From assembly GCA_030642525.1 (NCBI GenBank), contig DAOWNO010000015.1:1-16343 (forward strand): a stretch of DNA of 16,343 nt, in the 5' to 3' direction. Position 1 is the first letter of the stretch. Every line of letters starts with the position of its first letter. Shown piece by piece: positions 1 to 6,388 of the stretch. A model generated the notes under the pieces. It searched no databases. It saw nothing but the letters and a program-made list of their open reading frames with translations, and was not told where the DNA came from. Made by a program: the position numbers and the translations under genes. The stretch is from Candidatus Aegiribacteria sp. (lineage in GTDB: Bacteria; Fermentibacterota; Fermentibacteria; Fermentibacterales; JCC-6).

Positions 1-744
1 GTGGGTTCCGGAAGATTACTGCCCGGTGGTAACGAATTTGTTCCTCTGCATATTCGTTCAGTAACGGGTTATCACGCCGCCAAACCAGCTGTCGCAGAAG
101 ATCTGCAGTCCATTTTATCTTCAGGAGGGATATTTTCTTTCCGCCAGACCGCTTATACCGTACTGCAATCCGATGGGGGGAATCTTACCTACGATCAGGT
201 ACGGAGTACTCTGCTGAGTCAGGTTTCCACAGAGGATCCGGCATCATTGGATACTCTCCGTATACTGTTCCCGGAAAATCAACTGCCAAGAACATGGTTT
301 GCCGACAGCTGGATACATCTCACAGAGGAACAGTGCATAGCAGCCCTTTCGTCAGGAATAAATCTTCAGGATGTTTCAATTCTGTATGAAAATCCTGGAT
401 TACCAGAACTGATTAACAGTACGGACGCGGAGGCTTCAATTGTGGTTGATGAGCCGGAAAGGGTGGTCATCAACACTGAAAATATTTCAGAAGGTCTTCT
501 GATTCTTGCTGATACCTGGTATCCGAGATGGCAGGTCAGAATCGATGGGGAACCAGCTTCTATGCTTCAGGCTAATCATTGGCAGCGGGGTGTTTGTGTA
601 CCTGCTGGATTACATGTGGTGGAATTCACCTTCGATTCATCGGATTTCAGGATGGGTCTTCTGATATCAATTGCAGGATTGATATGTGCCATTCTCCTTA
701 TTGCATTTGATCTGATAATCAGAAGAAAGCGGAAATCAGCATAA
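1..744 (+). CDS. YfhO-family membrane protein, C-terminal part (5' end outside window)
   Basis: The reading frame is open from base 1 to the TAA at 742-744, giving 247 residues. The GTG at base 1 is probably an internal valine: no ribosome binding site can be seen and the family is normally several times longer. I recognise the C-terminal region of YfhO-type membrane proteins (multi-spanning, glycosyltransferase-like enzymes or transporters of the cell envelope). The signs are an early R-S-V-T-G-Y-H segment (about residues 19-25), a late beta-rich extracytoplasmic domain with D-T-W-Y-P-R-W-Q-V-R-I-D-G and a following V-P-A-G-L-H-V-V-E-F (about 168-209), and a final membrane helix (about 217-240) ending in a basic R-R-K-R-K tail. 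The next gene starts inside its stop codon, so the two are almost certainly co-transcribed and translationally coupled. In some bacteria YfhO glycosylates lipoteichoic acid. The substrate here is unknown. Confidence 0.7.
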   Translation: MGSGRLLPGGNEFVPLHIRSVTGYHAAKPAVAEDLQSILSSGGIFSFRQTAYTVLQSDGGNLTYDQVRSTLLSQVSTEDPASLDTLRILFPENQLPRTWFADSWIHLTEEQCIAALSSGINLQDVSILYENPGLPELINSTDAEASIVVDEPERVVINTENISEGLLILADTWYPRWQVRIDGEPASMLQANHWQRGVCVPAGLHVVEFTFDSSDFRMGLLISIAGLICAILLIAFDLIIRRKRKSA

Positions 745-2846
745 TGGTCAAGGATCGCAAAAAACTGTTTCATCTGCTTTCCACCTGGGGTGGAGTACTC
801 CTTCTTGTTCTCGCCATTCTCTATTTCGCTCTGGAACTATGGCCCAGGTGGCAACCCGAACTGATCAGTTTCTGGGAAAACTCCAGGGACTGCGCAAGCC
901 TTCCCATGATCGGACTTTCTTTCATCTCGCTGTTACTGGGATACTATTTCGCGCCTGCGCCATGGAGAAAGATTCTGGAAGCCCTGAAAATTCCCAAGAT
1001 TGATAAAGGCGAAGTCAGGCGCAACTGGTATACCACCCAGATGGGTCAGTACGTTCCAGGCAAACTCTGGATGATTGTCGGAAGGATTGCCTTCCTGAAA
1101 GCAAATGGGACCGGTCCTGTCAAGGCCATAACAGCCTTTATTCTCGAAAACCTGTATATGATGGTCACACTGACTATTATGGCCTTGATAGGCCTTCCGT
1201 TTCTCGGTCTTGCAAATGTACCAATTCCTGTAGTAATTGCTCTCTGGATTTCAGCAGGTCTTGGAGTCATAATGCTCTTCGCGCCGAAAATACAAAGGGT
1301 GATCACTCATAAGCTGAGTCACAGACTGGGAGCAGATATTGATGACCTGCCTCACATCTCTCACAGGCACCAGGCTGCATTCGTTGGTTACAATCTACTT
1401 TCATGGAGCTTGAGAAGCATGGCTCTGTACTTCTGGTTCAGGGGATTCGGGGTTCAGTCTGATCCACCCTTTGCAATGATTGCAATCTGTCTGATGGCAG
1501 GTCCTGTGTCCTGGTTTATCGCGCTCATAATGGTTTTCATACCGGGCGGAATAGGAATAAGAGAAGGTATTCAGGGCATCCTTCTTTCAGGTTTCGTGCA
1601 TGGCGGGGTCGAGGTTGCTACAGTCATCGCTCTTGGTCAGAGGGTCATGCTTATAATTGTTGAAGGGTTATATGCTCTTCAGGCAATTGTCTACGGAGCA
1701 TTGAGAAAAAAATTCACTGAAAAAATGAATCATATTGAACAGATATTTCATCTTGCTGGAAGTTTGTTCAAAGGTGCTCTTGCAATGCGGGGACTCTCTC
1801 CCCCTCCTCAGCCAATCAATGTAACATTCTCTGTCACACGTCGCTGTCAATCAAGGTGTAAAACATGTTACATATGGAAGCATAGCTCTGATGATGATCT
1901 TGATATTTATATGATTGAAAAGCTTTTCAGATCTATTGGTTGGACTTATTTCTTCAATGTTTCAGGAGGGGAACCCTATCTGAGAGATGATTTGCCGGAA
2001 ATCATAGAGCTTGCATGCAAACATATGCATCCCGCTGTTATCCACATTCCCACAAACGGACTTGCCCCTGACAGGATCGAATTACTCACAAGAAGATCGC
2101 TTGATATCATGAATAAAGAAGCTCCCGGAACGGTACTTACAATAAAACCCTCATTTGACGGAATCGGTAAAATGCATGATGAGATCAGAGGAGTACCGGG
2201 CAACTTCGAGAAATTGTTAGATACAATAGAGAGACTTAAAAAACTCAGAGAGGAATACAAGTACCTTCATGTAGGAGTGGGTACGGTCATCTCTCGCTTC
2301 AATGCAGCACATCTGCACGAAATACTAGCTTATGCAAAGAACCTTGATGTAGATACTTACATTAACGAGATTGCTGAGGAACGCGAAGAATTTTTTAATA
2401 TCGGCTCCGGGATCACACCGGATAGCCACAGTTACGAAGAACTTATGGAGATATTTAAAATATCGATCCGGGAAAACATGAAGAAAATGAAAATACTTCC
2501 CCGGATTACTACCGCAATGAGGTTGATCTACTACGATCTGACTGTCAGAATTCTCAACGAGAAGAAACAGGTCATCCCGTGTTCTGCAGGGCTGTTGAAT
2601 GTTCATATCAATTCTGATGGAAGTATCTGGCCATGCGCAGTACTCGCATACAGGAAAAAGATGGGAATTCTGGATGATGAGACTGATTTCATGGATATCT
2701 GGCATTCGAAAAAATCCACGGAAATCAGAAAATCAATCAGACGGGGAGAATGCGCCTGCCCTCTGGCCAATCAGGCTTACTCCAATATTCTGATTCATCC
2801 TCCAAGCCTTCTGAAAACCCTCTGGATTTCTGTTCGCGGTAAATAG
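744..2846 (+). CDS. Fusion protein: MprF/AglD2-type flippase-like membrane domain plus radical SAM domain
   Basis: The 700-residue product has two parts. Residues 1-320 resemble the LPG-synthase transmembrane family (UPF0104, the flippase half of MprF). They contain about eight membrane segments (near 13-33, 52-70, 134-152, 161-179, 213-231, 243-266, 277-285 and 288-318), the G-Q-Y-V-P-G-K-L-W motif (101-109) and P-G-G-I-G-I-R-E (267-274). Residues 355-700 form a radical SAM domain. The iron-sulfur/SAM motif is C368-x3-C372-x2-C375, followed by the SAM-contacting G408-G409-E410-P411. A C-terminal SPASM/twitch-like set of cysteines (C613, C631, C670, C672) could hold an auxiliary cluster. A basic, partly amphipathic linker (321-350) joins them, and the catalytic part is predicted to be cytoplasmic. 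The ATG at 744 overlaps the upstream TAA by one base (TAATG), so translation is probably re-initiated. I infer modification of a lipid-linked or envelope substrate that the membrane part binds or moves. The reaction is unknown. There is no frameshift or internal stop. Confidence 0.85.
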   Translation: MVKDRKKLFHLLSTWGGVLLLVLAILYFALELWPRWQPELISFWENSRDCASLPMIGLSFISLLLGYYFAPAPWRKILEALKIPKIDKGEVRRNWYTTQMGQYVPGKLWMIVGRIAFLKANGTGPVKAITAFILENLYMMVTLTIMALIGLPFLGLANVPIPVVIALWISAGLGVIMLFAPKIQRVITHKLSHRLGADIDDLPHISHRHQAAFVGYNLLSWSLRSMALYFWFRGFGVQSDPPFAMIAICLMAGPVSWFIALIMVFIPGGIGIREGIQGILLSGFVHGGVEVATVIALGQRVMLIIVEGLYALQAIVYGALRKKFTEKMNHIEQIFHLAGSLFKGALAMRGLSPPPQPINVTFSVTRRCQSRCKTCYIWKHSSDDDLDIYMIEKLFRSIGWTYFFNVSGGEPYLRDDLPEIIELACKHMHPAVIHIPTNGLAPDRIELLTRRSLDIMNKEAPGTVLTIKPSFDGIGKMHDEIRGVPGNFEKLLDTIERLKKLREEYKYLHVGVGTVISRFNAAHLHEILAYAKNLDVDTYINEIAEEREEFFNIGSGITPDSHSYEELMEIFKISIRENMKKMKILPRITTAMRLIYYDLTVRILNEKKQVIPCSAGLLNVHINSDGSIWPCAVLAYRKKMGILDDETDFMDIWHSKKSTEIRKSIRRGECACPLANQAYSNILIHPPSLLKTLWISVRGK

Positions 2847-2970
2847 CGTGGTCACCCATTAGCTGAGTGATGTCAAAAGGGTAGACTTTCGCGTACTGCA
2901 TTTCTGCCCTTCTATCAATGTGATTTGCGTGTACTGAATAACTGTTAAGATCCATGACGGTTGTGATTCT

Positions 2971-3033
2971 CGGAATTAGGGATACTGTCCCCGGAATACT
3001 GAAATACCGGAATAACATAGAGTATTATTCCGG
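2971..3033. repeat. Nested palindromes, REP-like remnant
   Basis: This spacer piece holds GGGATACTGTCCCC (2979-2992, imperfect dyad), then CCGGAATA at 2991-2998 and again at 3007-3014, and its reverse complement at 3026-3033. CCGGAATAA (3007-3015) and TTATTCCGG (3025-3033) form a perfect 9-bp stem with a 9-base loop. No T run follows on either strand, so it is not a classical intrinsic terminator, although it could protect the 3' end of the upstream transcript. The GGGAcactGTCCC-type core resembles palindromes that accompany Y1/REP-type transposases in many genomes. That link is inference, and no transposase is present in the window. The rest of the 2847-3145 spacer before the promoter shows nothing I recognise. 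Confidence 0.5.
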
Positions 3034-3076
3034 AAAGAGTCGATATTAGTGCAAAATCGAGTTTCCTATCGCTATA

Positions 3077-3138
3077 TTGACCGTTATACCTTTAAGTACT
3101 ATTATATTATGGTGTACTAAGGTACGGCATTAGAGGAG
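3077..3138 (+). promoter_or_regulatory. Sigma70-like promoter and ribosome binding site for the FG-GAP repeat gene
   Basis: TTGACC (3077-3082, five of six bases of the -35 consensus) is followed after exactly 17 bases by TATTAT (3100-3105, five of six of the -10 consensus). The flanking DNA is AT-rich. Transcription would start near 3112, giving a short leader of about 34 bases. That leader carries GAGGAG at 3133-3138, seven bases before the ATG at 3146, which fixes the start codon. Confidence 0.65.
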
Positions 3139-3145
3139 TAGTGAT

Positions 3146-4969
3146 ATGAACATTTTGAAACTCAGCACAATCGTACTCGTTTCCGCTTCTTTCTCTTACG
3201 CAGGATCGGCTATACAGACTGATTGGTCCGGAGGACAGGGCGTTCCAGGCCCTGTGATCGAATTCGGCTGCGATTTCTTTATTGAAATGGGACTGGACTG
3301 GTGGCAGGCTCCTGGTCTGCTCAGGCTGACGGGAGATATTGTCGAATACGTGGTCGACGACAATTTCGACGGTGCTCATTCCGTTCATGTAAGTGATATA
3401 GACGGTGATAGTGACCTGGATATCCTGGGGGCTGCCTACAACGCTAACGAATTCACCTGGTGGGAGAATTCAGACGGTTATGGTACCGTCTGGATCAAGC
3501 ATATGATCGCAAGTGGTTTTGCGTACGCCTACGCTATCTATAGCGAAGATATAGACGGTGACGGCTACATCGACGTCATCGGGGCCGCGTTCAATGACAA
3601 CAGCATAACATGGTGGCAGAACTCCGACGGCTCAGGTAATGCATGGATCGAACACCAGATCAGCGGCAGTTTCGCCGCTGCCAGTGCAGTCTACTCGGAG
3701 GATATCGACGGTGACGGCGATATGGACGTACTGGGAACAGCACGGAGTGATGATGAGATCACGTGGTGGGAGAATACCGATGGAACTGGCTCCAGTTGGG
3801 TCGAGCATACTATCGACACATACTACGACGGAGCTCGTTCAGTTTACGCCGCCGATATAGATGGTGACGGATACATGGACGTACTCGGAGCTGCTGTCCA
3901 CGCTGATGAAATCACGTGGTGGGAGAACTCCGATACCACACCAGGGTACTACTGGATCGAGCACACCATAGACCAGAATTTTAATGGGGCATGTGCAGTC
4001 TATGCAGATGACATCAATGGTGATGGCTACATGGACGTGCTCGGAGCAGCAGTTCATGACAATGAAATCACCTGGTGGGAGAATACTGACGGATCGGGGG
4101 ATAACTGGATATCCCATGTGATCGACACATACTACGACGGTGCTCACTCTGCGATATCTGCAGATCTAGACAACGATGGTGATGTGGATGTCATCGGAAC
4201 GGCCGAACTTGCAGACGACGTCACCTGGTGGGAGAACACCGACGGTTCCGGATTGAACTGGGATGAACACTTGATTGAAGGGAACTTCGAAGGTGCTGAA
4301 TGGGCTTGGCCTGCTGATTTCAATGATGACGGATTCCTGGATATCGTCGCAGCAGCTGAATACGCTGACGGAATAAACTGGTGGGACATTGCTTCATCCA
4401 ACGGATACCTGGAATCGAGCATTCTGGATACCGAGGACAATCCCGACTGGGACTACCTGGATTGGAACTCGTCGACACCTGACGGGACCTCACTTCTTAT
4501 CCAGATCAGATCCTCCGACGATCACACCGTGATGGGTGTCTGGTCCGATACACTGAGCATCCCCTGTCTTCTATCGGGCATCCTCGATGATGGCGACCAG
4601 TACGTCCAGTACAAGGTCCTCATGAGCACCACAGACCCAGATACCACTCCTCTCCTCTACAACATCATGATCACATGGAATCCGCTGGGAATCGAAGGCG
4701 GCTCAGAACCTGAGATCACAGCTCTTCTTCCCTTTACGCCCAACCCTGTGAGCAGCGCTCCTGTCGTCGTATTCAGCCTTGAAGAACCGGCACCGGTTTC
4801 CCTTAGCATCTTCGATCTCTCGGGTCGGGTGGTTTCCTGTGTTCTGCATGAGGAGTATGCACAGGGATTTCACGAGGTGCAGCAAGGGGAACTTACACCG
4901 GGCATCTACTTCTGCCGGATGATCACGGAGGGATTCAGCGCTACAAGACGATTTATTGTCATCGACTGA
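3146..4969 (+). CDS. Secreted FG-GAP/VCBS seven-repeat protein with C-terminal sorting-like domain
   Basis: The 607-residue product has a signal peptide (residues 1-19, M-N-I-L-K start, hydrophobic core, cleavage near S-Y-A-G). Seven FG-GAP/VCBS repeats of 51-52 residues follow. Their Asp-rich calcium-type loops (D-x-D-G-D-x-x-x-D) begin at residues 84, 135, 186, 237, 289, 340 and 391, and most contain T-W-W-E-N. The piece before repeat 1 (Y-V-V-D-D-N-F-D-G-A-H-S, about 68-79) matches the end of a repeat. This is what a seven-bladed beta-propeller closed by a shared blade would show. Residues about 438-525 look like a beta-sandwich (D-D-G-D-Q-Y-V-Q-Y-K-V). Residues 530-607 are a sorting-tail-like domain with F-D-L-S-G-R-V-V, T-P-G-I-Y-F-C-R and A-T-R-R-F-I-V. 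The protein should be exported and held at or released from the surface. Its ligand is unknown, and there are no catalytic motifs. It has its own promoter and no close partner. By eye it is somewhat richer in GC than the gene before it. Confidence 0.85.
   Translation: MNILKLSTIVLVSASFSYAGSAIQTDWSGGQGVPGPVIEFGCDFFIEMGLDWWQAPGLLRLTGDIVEYVVDDNFDGAHSVHVSDIDGDSDLDILGAAYNANEFTWWENSDGYGTVWIKHMIASGFAYAYAIYSEDIDGDGYIDVIGAAFNDNSITWWQNSDGSGNAWIEHQISGSFAAASAVYSEDIDGDGDMDVLGTARSDDEITWWENTDGTGSSWVEHTIDTYYDGARSVYAADIDGDGYMDVLGAAVHADEITWWENSDTTPGYYWIEHTIDQNFNGACAVYADDINGDGYMDVLGAAVHDNEITWWENTDGSGDNWISHVIDTYYDGAHSAISADLDNDGDVDVIGTAELADDVTWWENTDGSGLNWDEHLIEGNFEGAEWAWPADFNDDGFLDIVAAAEYADGINWWDIASSNGYLESSILDTEDNPDWDYLDWNSSTPDGTSLLIQIRSSDDHTVMGVWSDTLSIPCLLSGILDDGDQYVQYKVLMSTTDPDTTPLLYNIMITWNPLGIEGGSEPEITALLPFTPNPVSSAPVVVFSLEEPAPVSLSIFDLSGRVVSCVLHEEYAQGFHEVQQGELTPGIYFCRMITEGFSATRRFIVID
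3395..4450 (+). repeat. Tandem ~153-bp coding repeats (seven units) inside the propeller gene
   Basis: Seven consecutive units of about 153 bases (156 in the fourth) encode the Asp-rich propeller blades. DNA similarity is strongest among units 3 to 5. For example, the run encoding D-T-Y-Y-D-G-A occurs near 3815-3835 and again near 4124-4144 with almost the same bases. Such coding repeats can expand or contract by recombination, so copy number may differ between strains. They have no unique spacers and are in frame, so this is not a CRISPR array. Confidence 0.8.
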
Positions 4970-5357
4970 CCGAACCTGCTTTCCGATGACAGAAGAACCC
5001 TTGCGGAGTACATATAATAAGTTCCCTTTTCCCTGAAACGGATGACGATGAACAATACCGTTGAATCGGAAGGTCTGCCAGGATCGGTATCAGTTATCGG
5101 ACATAATATCGTACACTTACGAAATCAGTAATTCTATAATAAATGGACGTTCTCTTTGTAATTCTGCTCCTCTTCGGATTGCTTTTGCAGCGCCAGTTTT
5201 ACTAATAATAAGTAACGCGGATCACATTACGGGCTAATCCCAATATCACTTCAACTTGATCGCAGTCGTTCAATCCTCTTGTGTATGCTTTCTCTGTCCC
5301 CAACCTCCAGAGATCTGGAATCATTTCACCGACTTAGAACTTATTTAGCAAATCCTG
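4970..5357. other. Non-coding interval between convergent genes
   Basis: About 390 bases separate the propeller gene from the end of tsaC. TTCCGAT (4981-4987) and ATCGGAA (5065-5071) are complementary and could close a long stem around an inner AACGG/CCGTT pair (5037-5041 and 5058-5062). This might mark the end of the upstream transcript, but no T run follows. A perfect 14-base palindrome, TCCAGAGATCTGGA, lies at 5306-5319. The left arm of a 10-bp inverted repeat lies at 5097-5106. I see no tRNA, no recognised small RNA and no clear terminator. Confidence 0.5.
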
Positions 5358-5367
5358 TTATGTCCGA
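5097..5367. mobile_element. Possible MITE-like segment with 10-bp inverted repeats, overlapping the tsaC 3' end
   Basis: TCGGACATAA at 5097-5106 is matched perfectly by TTATGTCCGA at 5358-5367, bounding a 271-base segment with no sizeable gene. Just outside, CAG (5091-5093) and CTG (5369-5371) are also complementary after a short mismatch. The right arm contains the TAA stop and the last two full codons of tsaC. I see no target-site duplication and no transposase, so a chance match or a REP-like repeat remains possible. Confidence 0.3.
5143..5205 (+). CDS. Possible 20-residue hydrophobic peptide
   Basis: A short open frame of ATG, 19 further codons and TAA encodes a peptide that is almost entirely hydrophobic (V-L-F-V-I-L-L-L-F-G-L-L-L) with a short polar end (Q-R-Q-F-Y). 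It could form one membrane helix, as small membrane proteins or type I toxin peptides do. No Shine-Dalgarno sequence precedes it. The nearby TATAAT (5135-5140) is too close to the ATG to make a message that includes it. It may be chance. It is listed because the hydrophobic run is strikingly pure and lies inside the inverted-repeat segment. Confidence 0.15.
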   Translation: MDVLFVILLLFGLLLQRQFY

Positions 5368-5945
5368 CCCTGGCTCCGGAGGAGGCGGATGATTGTTGAG
5401 GGGGATGATGGTGGCAGAGTACCGGCATCGAGAATGATATCCACACCATCCAGTATGGATTCAGGGATCTCAGCCAGGCTCATGGCGGGCTGCATACCGG
5501 ACAGATTGGCACTGGTTGAGACCAGTGGGATTCTCACCTCTGAAAGAATCGAATTGCTCAAAGGATCGGCAGGATGTCGCATCGCAACCGTGTTATCCTC
5601 TCCCCTGACCCATTCCGGACACCTGTTCCCTGCTGGAAGTACAATTGTCAGTCTCCCCGGCCAGCGCTGTAAAAGGATTTCACGAACCTCAAGATCAATT
5701 CCATCTGTAAGTGATTCAGCCATGGAGATGCCATCTACGATGAGTATGAATGGTCTCCGTTCTTTGTAACCCTTCAACACCGATAGTCTTTCGACTGTTT
5801 CCTTATAGTCAGCATGACAGAGAAGACCGTAGACGGTATCAGAAGGATATAGAACAATTCCGCCGCCGAGAAGGCAGGAGCAGACTTGCTCAATAATTTC
5901 CAGGCCAGGTTTATCGGTATCTATCCGGATGAGTGTGGTTTTCAC
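5358..5945 (-). CDS. tsaC: Threonylcarbamoyl-AMP synthase (YrdC/Sua5 family)
   Basis: The enzyme makes threonylcarbamoyl-AMP from threonine, bicarbonate and ATP, the first step of the universal t6A37 modification of ANN-decoding tRNAs, in the cytoplasm. The 195 residues carry the YrdC-domain signatures Y-P-S-D-T-V-Y-G-L (33-41), L-K-G-Y-K-E-R-R-P (57-65), W-P-G-R-L-T (95-100), R-H-P (123-125), S-T-S-A-N-L-S-G (143-150) and S-P-S-T-I-I (181-186). The length is near that of the short TsaC form, without the extra Sua5 domain. The start is GTG at 5945, sharing GTGA with the purE stop, so it is the last gene of the operon and is translated by coupling. One oddity: after P-S-T-I-I the family usually continues for roughly ten or more residues toward an L-R-x-G ending. 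Here it ends quickly in R-L-L-R-S-Q-G-R-T, and the last codons lie in an inverted-repeat arm. Confidence 0.9.
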   Translation of the reverse strand: MKTTLIRIDTDKPGLEIIEQVCSCLLGGGIVLYPSDTVYGLLCHADYKETVERLSVLKGYKERRPFILIVDGISMAESLTDGIDLEVREILLQRWPGRLTIVLPAGNRCPEWVRGEDNTVAMRHPADPLSNSILSEVRIPLVSTSANLSGMQPAMSLAEIPESILDGVDIILDAGTLPPSSPSTIIRLLRSQGRT

Positions 5946-6388
5946 CAGCCCCGTAATTCTCTCAGTTTGGCTGCAATGTTTTCGTCTTCCAGAGCGATAA
6001 TCTGAGCCGCAAGGTATGCCGCATTTCTGGCTCCATGTGAACCAATGGCAACCGTTGCCACCGGAATGCCTTTGGGCATCTGAACGGTGGAAAGAAGTGA
6101 ATCCATTCCGTTGAGAGGTCCCGCTGCAAGGGGGACTCCGATCACCGGAAGTATGGTGTGTGCCGCTACCGCTCCTGCCAGATGTGCTGCCAGCCCTGCT
6201 CCTGCGATAAGAACCTTCAAACCTCTCTCTGAAGCGGTAGAAGAGTATTCTTTTACCTTATCAGGTGTTCTGTGAGCGGACATGATATTTACTTCGAACG
6301 GAATGTCGAGATCCTTCAGTATATCTGAAGTATGTTTCATCATTTCTCTGTCGCTTTCGCTACCCATTAAAATTCCAACAAGTATCAT
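5942..6388 (-). CDS. purE: N5-carboxyaminoimidazole ribonucleotide mutase (class I PurE)
   Basis: The enzyme moves the carboxyl group of N5-CAIR to carbon 4 to give CAIR, a step of de novo purine synthesis. The 148 residues contain all the expected PurE motifs: M-G-S-E-S-D (8-13), S-A-H-R-T-P with the catalytic His39 (37-42), the glycine-rich G-A-G-L-A-A-H-L-A-G (63-72), G-V-P (84-86), Q-M-P-K-G-I-P-V-A-T-V-A-I-G (103-116) and R-N-A-A (121-124). It is slightly short, ending soon after the last helix, as in many stand-alone class I enzymes. Class I normally needs PurK to supply N5-CAIR, and no purK lies in this window. The ATG at 6388 overlaps the purD stop in an ATGA, and its own TGA overlaps the GTG of tsaC, so it sits in a chain of coupled genes. 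Confidence 0.95.
   Translation of the reverse strand: MILVGILMGSESDREMMKHTSDILKDLDIPFEVNIMSAHRTPDKVKEYSSTASERGLKVLIAGAGLAAHLAGAVAAHTILPVIGVPLAAGPLNGMDSLLSTVQMPKGIPVATVAIGSHGARNAAYLAAQIIALEDENIAAKLRELRGW

Noticed and set aside
1..3. GTG at the first base as a true start codon
   Set aside because: It coincides with the window edge, has no visible ribosome binding site, and the product matches only the C-terminal part of YfhO-type proteins.
2325..2705. Reverse-strand open frame of 126 codons inside the radical SAM region
   Set aside because: It is antisense to a gene with clear family motifs, and its translation shows no family features.
3395..4450. Regular repeats as a CRISPR array or non-coding satellite
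   Set aside because: The units are in frame, encode conserved Asp-rich blades, and have no unique spacers.
5135..5140. TATAAT as a promoter for the small hydrophobic frame
   Set aside because: It is two bases before the ATG, so transcription would start inside the frame. No -35 element sits at the right distance.
5306..5319. Perfect palindrome TCCAGAGATCTGGA as an operator
   Set aside because: It lies downstream of two convergent genes, not next to a promoter. One 14-base palindrome in several kilobases is weak evidence.
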